Assembly: GCA_900554135.1 (NCBI GenBank)
Contig: USFU01000073.1
Coordinates: 1 to 7,890, forward strand
Length of the DNA: 7,890 bases
Origin: an uncultured Collinsella sp.
GTDB taxonomy: Bacteria > Actinomycetota > Coriobacteriia > Coriobacteriales > Coriobacteriaceae
Reading direction: 5' to 3'
The position numbers were made by a program, and so were the translations under genes. The notes under the pieces were generated by a model. That model was not told where the DNA came from and did not search any database. It saw only the letters and a list, made by a program, of their open reading frames with translations. Shown piece after piece: positions 6,526-7,890 of the stretch; position 1 is the first letter of the stretch, and the number at the start of each line of letters is the position of its first letter.

Positions 6526-6546
6526 CTGCTACCTTTTTGGTAGCAG
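6526..6546. repeat. Perfect 8-base hairpin inside the MITE-like element
   Basis: CTGCTACC (6526-6533), a loop of five T, and GGTAGCAG (6539-6546). The hairpin is followed by CG and four T (6549-6552), so on the plus strand it resembles a weak terminator. It abuts the left terminal repeat. Confidence 0.7.
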
Positions 6547-6596
6547 CGTTTTCGAAGTCATAAAAGGCAAATCCGACATTAGAACGACGACTGATA

Positions 6597-6633
6597 GTCC
6601 AGTTAAGCCAATTTAGTTACTACAAAACTGGAC
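6597..6633. repeat. Inverted repeat GTCCAGTT / AACTGGAC near the centre of the element
   Basis: GTCCAGTT (6597-6604) and AACTGGAC (6626-6633) are perfectly complementary, separated by 21 AT-rich bases. Its place near the centre of the element suggests part of a folded structure or a protein-binding dyad; the sequence does not decide between them. Confidence 0.6.
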
Positions 6634-6740
6634 ATATGTGGCCCAACTCATCTAAAACGCCTAATTTATATGTTACGAAGTTAGTGCCCGTACTCATATT
6701 TGCCACTTTTTGCACACGGCCTATCCCAGCCATGGTAAAT

Positions 6741-6807
6741 CGATAACAAAACGGGCTCCAGACCGCTGAATCGTGCCGCATATGGCACGTCCGCAGTCCG
6801 GAACCCG
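6741..6807 (-). terminator. Very long rho-independent terminator of argD
   Basis: Read on the minus strand, 6807-6790 pairs with 6769-6752 (17 of 18 positions, three of them G-U). An inner perfect stem of six pairs (6789-6784 with 6777-6772) has a six-base loop. TTTTGTTATC follows directly (6751-6742). It begins 25 bases after the argD stop. On the plus strand the three wobble positions would be C-A mismatches, so the fold is suited to the argD transcript and not to the opposite strand. Confidence 0.88.
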
Positions 6808-6832
6808 GTCCAAATTGAGTTATTGCGCTGTG

Positions 6833-7890
6833 TTAGGCCAAAACGTCCGACAAAATCTCGATCAGGCTGTCCACGTCGGCTTCCTCGCAGATAAGCGGCG
6901 GCAGGAAACGCAGCGTATGAGCTCCGGTCGCGTTAATCACGGCGCCAGCGGCCAGCGCGCGGGCAACAATATCATGTGCATCGCCCGCAGCGTCATCCAA
7001 ATCGCAGCCGAGCATTAAGCCGCGACCGCGTACCTCGACCACATGCGGCAGCTTGGTGAGTTTTGCCTCCATATAAGCACCCACCTTGGCAGCATGCTCG
7101 GCATAATCGCCGCGCACAAGCGCGGAGAGCGTCGCGGCGCACGCCGCGACGGCCAAACAGCTACCGCCAAAGGTCGAGCCGTGATCGCCCGGCTTAAACA
7201 CGTCGGCAATCTCCTTCTTTGCCACGACGGCGCCCATGGGCACGCCATCGGCGATGCCCTTGGCAAGACTCATGATATCGGGCTCCACGCCATAGGTCTG
7301 GTAAGCGAACGGTTTGCCGGAGCGGAAGATGCCACACTGGACCTCGTCGGCGATAAGAACGGCGCCCACTTCGTGTGCCAGGTCGCGCGCTGTCGCCATA
7401 AACTCCTCGGTCATGGGGTGCACGCCACTCTCACCCTGGATCGGCTCGAGCATCACGGCACAAATCTCGCTCCCCAGCTGCTTAAAGATCGCACGCAGCT
7501 CGTCCACATCGTTGGGCGTGCAGGCCACAAAGCCACCCGGCAGCGGGCGGAAGCTGTCCTGCAGCCAATCCTGCATGGTGGCGGCAATGGTCTCGAGCGT
7601 ACGGCCGTGGAAGCCGCCGCGCATGCACACGATGGTGTTGCCGCCATTACCGGCACGCTTGGCGTACAGGCGCGCGAGCTTCATCGAGCCCTCGTTGGCC
7701 TCGGCGCCAGAGTTGGCAAAGAAGGTCTCCCAAACCTGCTCATCCGCAGCCGGGGCACCAAGAGCAGCTGCCGTGGTCTCATCGCCGGCGACAATGGCAT
7801 CGGCAAGCACGCGCGCACCATCTACGTCGTCGTTAGCAAGCTTGGACAGCAGCGCCGCGACCTGTCCGCGCTGCTCGATGTAGAAGTAAT
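6833..7890 (-). CDS. argD: Acetylornithine aminotransferase, N-terminus outside the window
   Basis: Class-III PLP-dependent aminotransferase of arginine synthesis, cytoplasmic, converting N-acetylglutamate semialdehyde and glutamate to acetylornithine and 2-oxoglutarate. The frame is open from the right edge (first visible residues YFYIEQRG) to the TAA at 6835-6833, giving 351 codons; the true start is missing, and a GTG at 7810 is only an internal codon. Motifs include FFANSGAEANE, GGFHGRT, MLEPIQGESG, ADEVQCGIFRSGKPFAY with the PLP-contacting Asp, SLAKGIADGVPMGA with the Schiff-base lysine (codon at 7261-7259), and GSTFGGSCLA. Between the first visible segment and FFANSGAEANE there are roughly 25-30 more residues than I expect for ArgD. 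The family also includes ornithine, GABA and succinylornithine transaminases; the motifs and the common single-copy context favour ArgD, but no other arg gene is visible here. It ends in its own strong terminator. Confidence 0.87.
   Translation of the reverse strand, partial: YFYIEQRGQVAALLSKLANDDVDGARVLADAIVAGDETTAAALGAPAADEQVWETFFANSGAEANEGSMKLARLYAKRAGNGGNTIVCMRGGFHGRTLETIAATMQDWLQDSFRPLPGGFVACTPNDVDELRAIFKQLGSEICAVMLEPIQGESGVHPMTEEFMATARDLAHEVGAVLIADEVQCGIFRSGKPFAYQTYGVEPDIMSLAKGIADGVPMGAVVAKKEIADVFKPGDHGSTFGGSCLAVAACAATLSALVRGDYAEHAAKVGAYMEAKLTKLPHVVEVRGRGLMLGCDLDDAAGDAHDIVARALAAGAVINATGAHTLRFLPPLICEEADVDSLIEILSDVLA

Larger units (their letters stand above)
6497..6719. mobile_element. 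MITE-like element with 30-base terminal inverted repeats
   Basis: Positions 6497-6526 and 6690-6719 are inverted copies matching at 28 of 30 positions (the left end starts CCGTGTGCAAAAA; the mismatches are at the 14th and 17th bases). The enclosed 163 bases are visibly more AT-rich than the genes on either side and hold two further perfect inverted repeats. There is no transposase and no reading frame of useful length, so it would be non-autonomous. I could not find a clear target-site duplication outside 6497 and 6719, which leaves the mobile origin an inference. It could instead be a structured RNA or a regulatory element. Confidence 0.6.
6139..6832. other. Gene-free stretch between tRNA-Val and argD
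   Basis: About 690 bases without a credible protein gene. From left to right it holds the tRNA terminator, two tRNA-derived modules, a short unassigned gap (6478-6496), the MITE-like element, a short unassigned segment (6720-6751) and the argD terminator. Long frames here, such as the minus-strand one at 6052-6516, are translations of tRNA and repeat sequence and end inside the tRNA. Confidence 0.8.

Noticed and set aside
1..7890. CRISPR array, toxin-antitoxin or defence system, prophage genes
   Set aside because: No short regularly spaced repeats, and none of the reading frames resembles such proteins; the only repeats are the tRNA-derived modules and the inverted-repeat element.

Overview
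The window looks like chromosomal DNA from a GC-rich Gram-positive gut actinobacterium of the Coriobacteriia, most likely Collinsella or a close relative. This is an inference from codon and base composition, from a MurE of the streptococcal (lysine-type) kind, and from a solute-binding protein fused to its ABC permease. No ribosomal or other marker gene is present to settle it. The genes are housekeeping and nutrient genes. The unusual material is the roughly 700-base gene-free stretch after the valine tRNA.

Left part (1-1896): a minus-strand pair. A MurE-type Mur ligase (95-1612) is followed after 33 bases by the first 20 codons of an unidentified gene that leaves the window at base 1. A 284-base divergent intergenic region carries candidate promoters. 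Middle part (1897-6005): two plus-strand genes. The first is a 682-residue fused amino-acid-binding lipoprotein and permease (GlnPH/HisM type) ending in a strong rho-independent terminator. The second is a class-II glutamine-dependent asparagine synthetase (asnB) with its own leader. The transporter has no ATPase gene beside it, so it must borrow one encoded elsewhere.

Right part (6006-7890): tRNA-Val(UAC) with encoded CCA has a promoter-like -10 just upstream and a good terminator just downstream. A module made of the tRNA 3' end, a terminator hairpin, an inverted copy of the tRNA T-arm and a chain of GNA/GNRA-capped mini-hairpins then occurs twice with a period of 184-185 bases; the second copy is truncated. 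Next comes an AT-richer 223-base element bounded by 30-base inverted repeats that match at 28 of 30 positions, resembling a MITE. Last, on the minus strand, lies most of argD (acetylornithine aminotransferase), open at the right edge. It ends in an exceptionally long hairpin terminator whose mismatches become G-U pairs only in the argD transcript.

The strongest candidates for something undescribed are the tRNA-derived tandem module (6121-6477) and the inverted-repeat element (6497-6719). Long reading frames over the first are translations of tRNA and repeat sequence, not genes.
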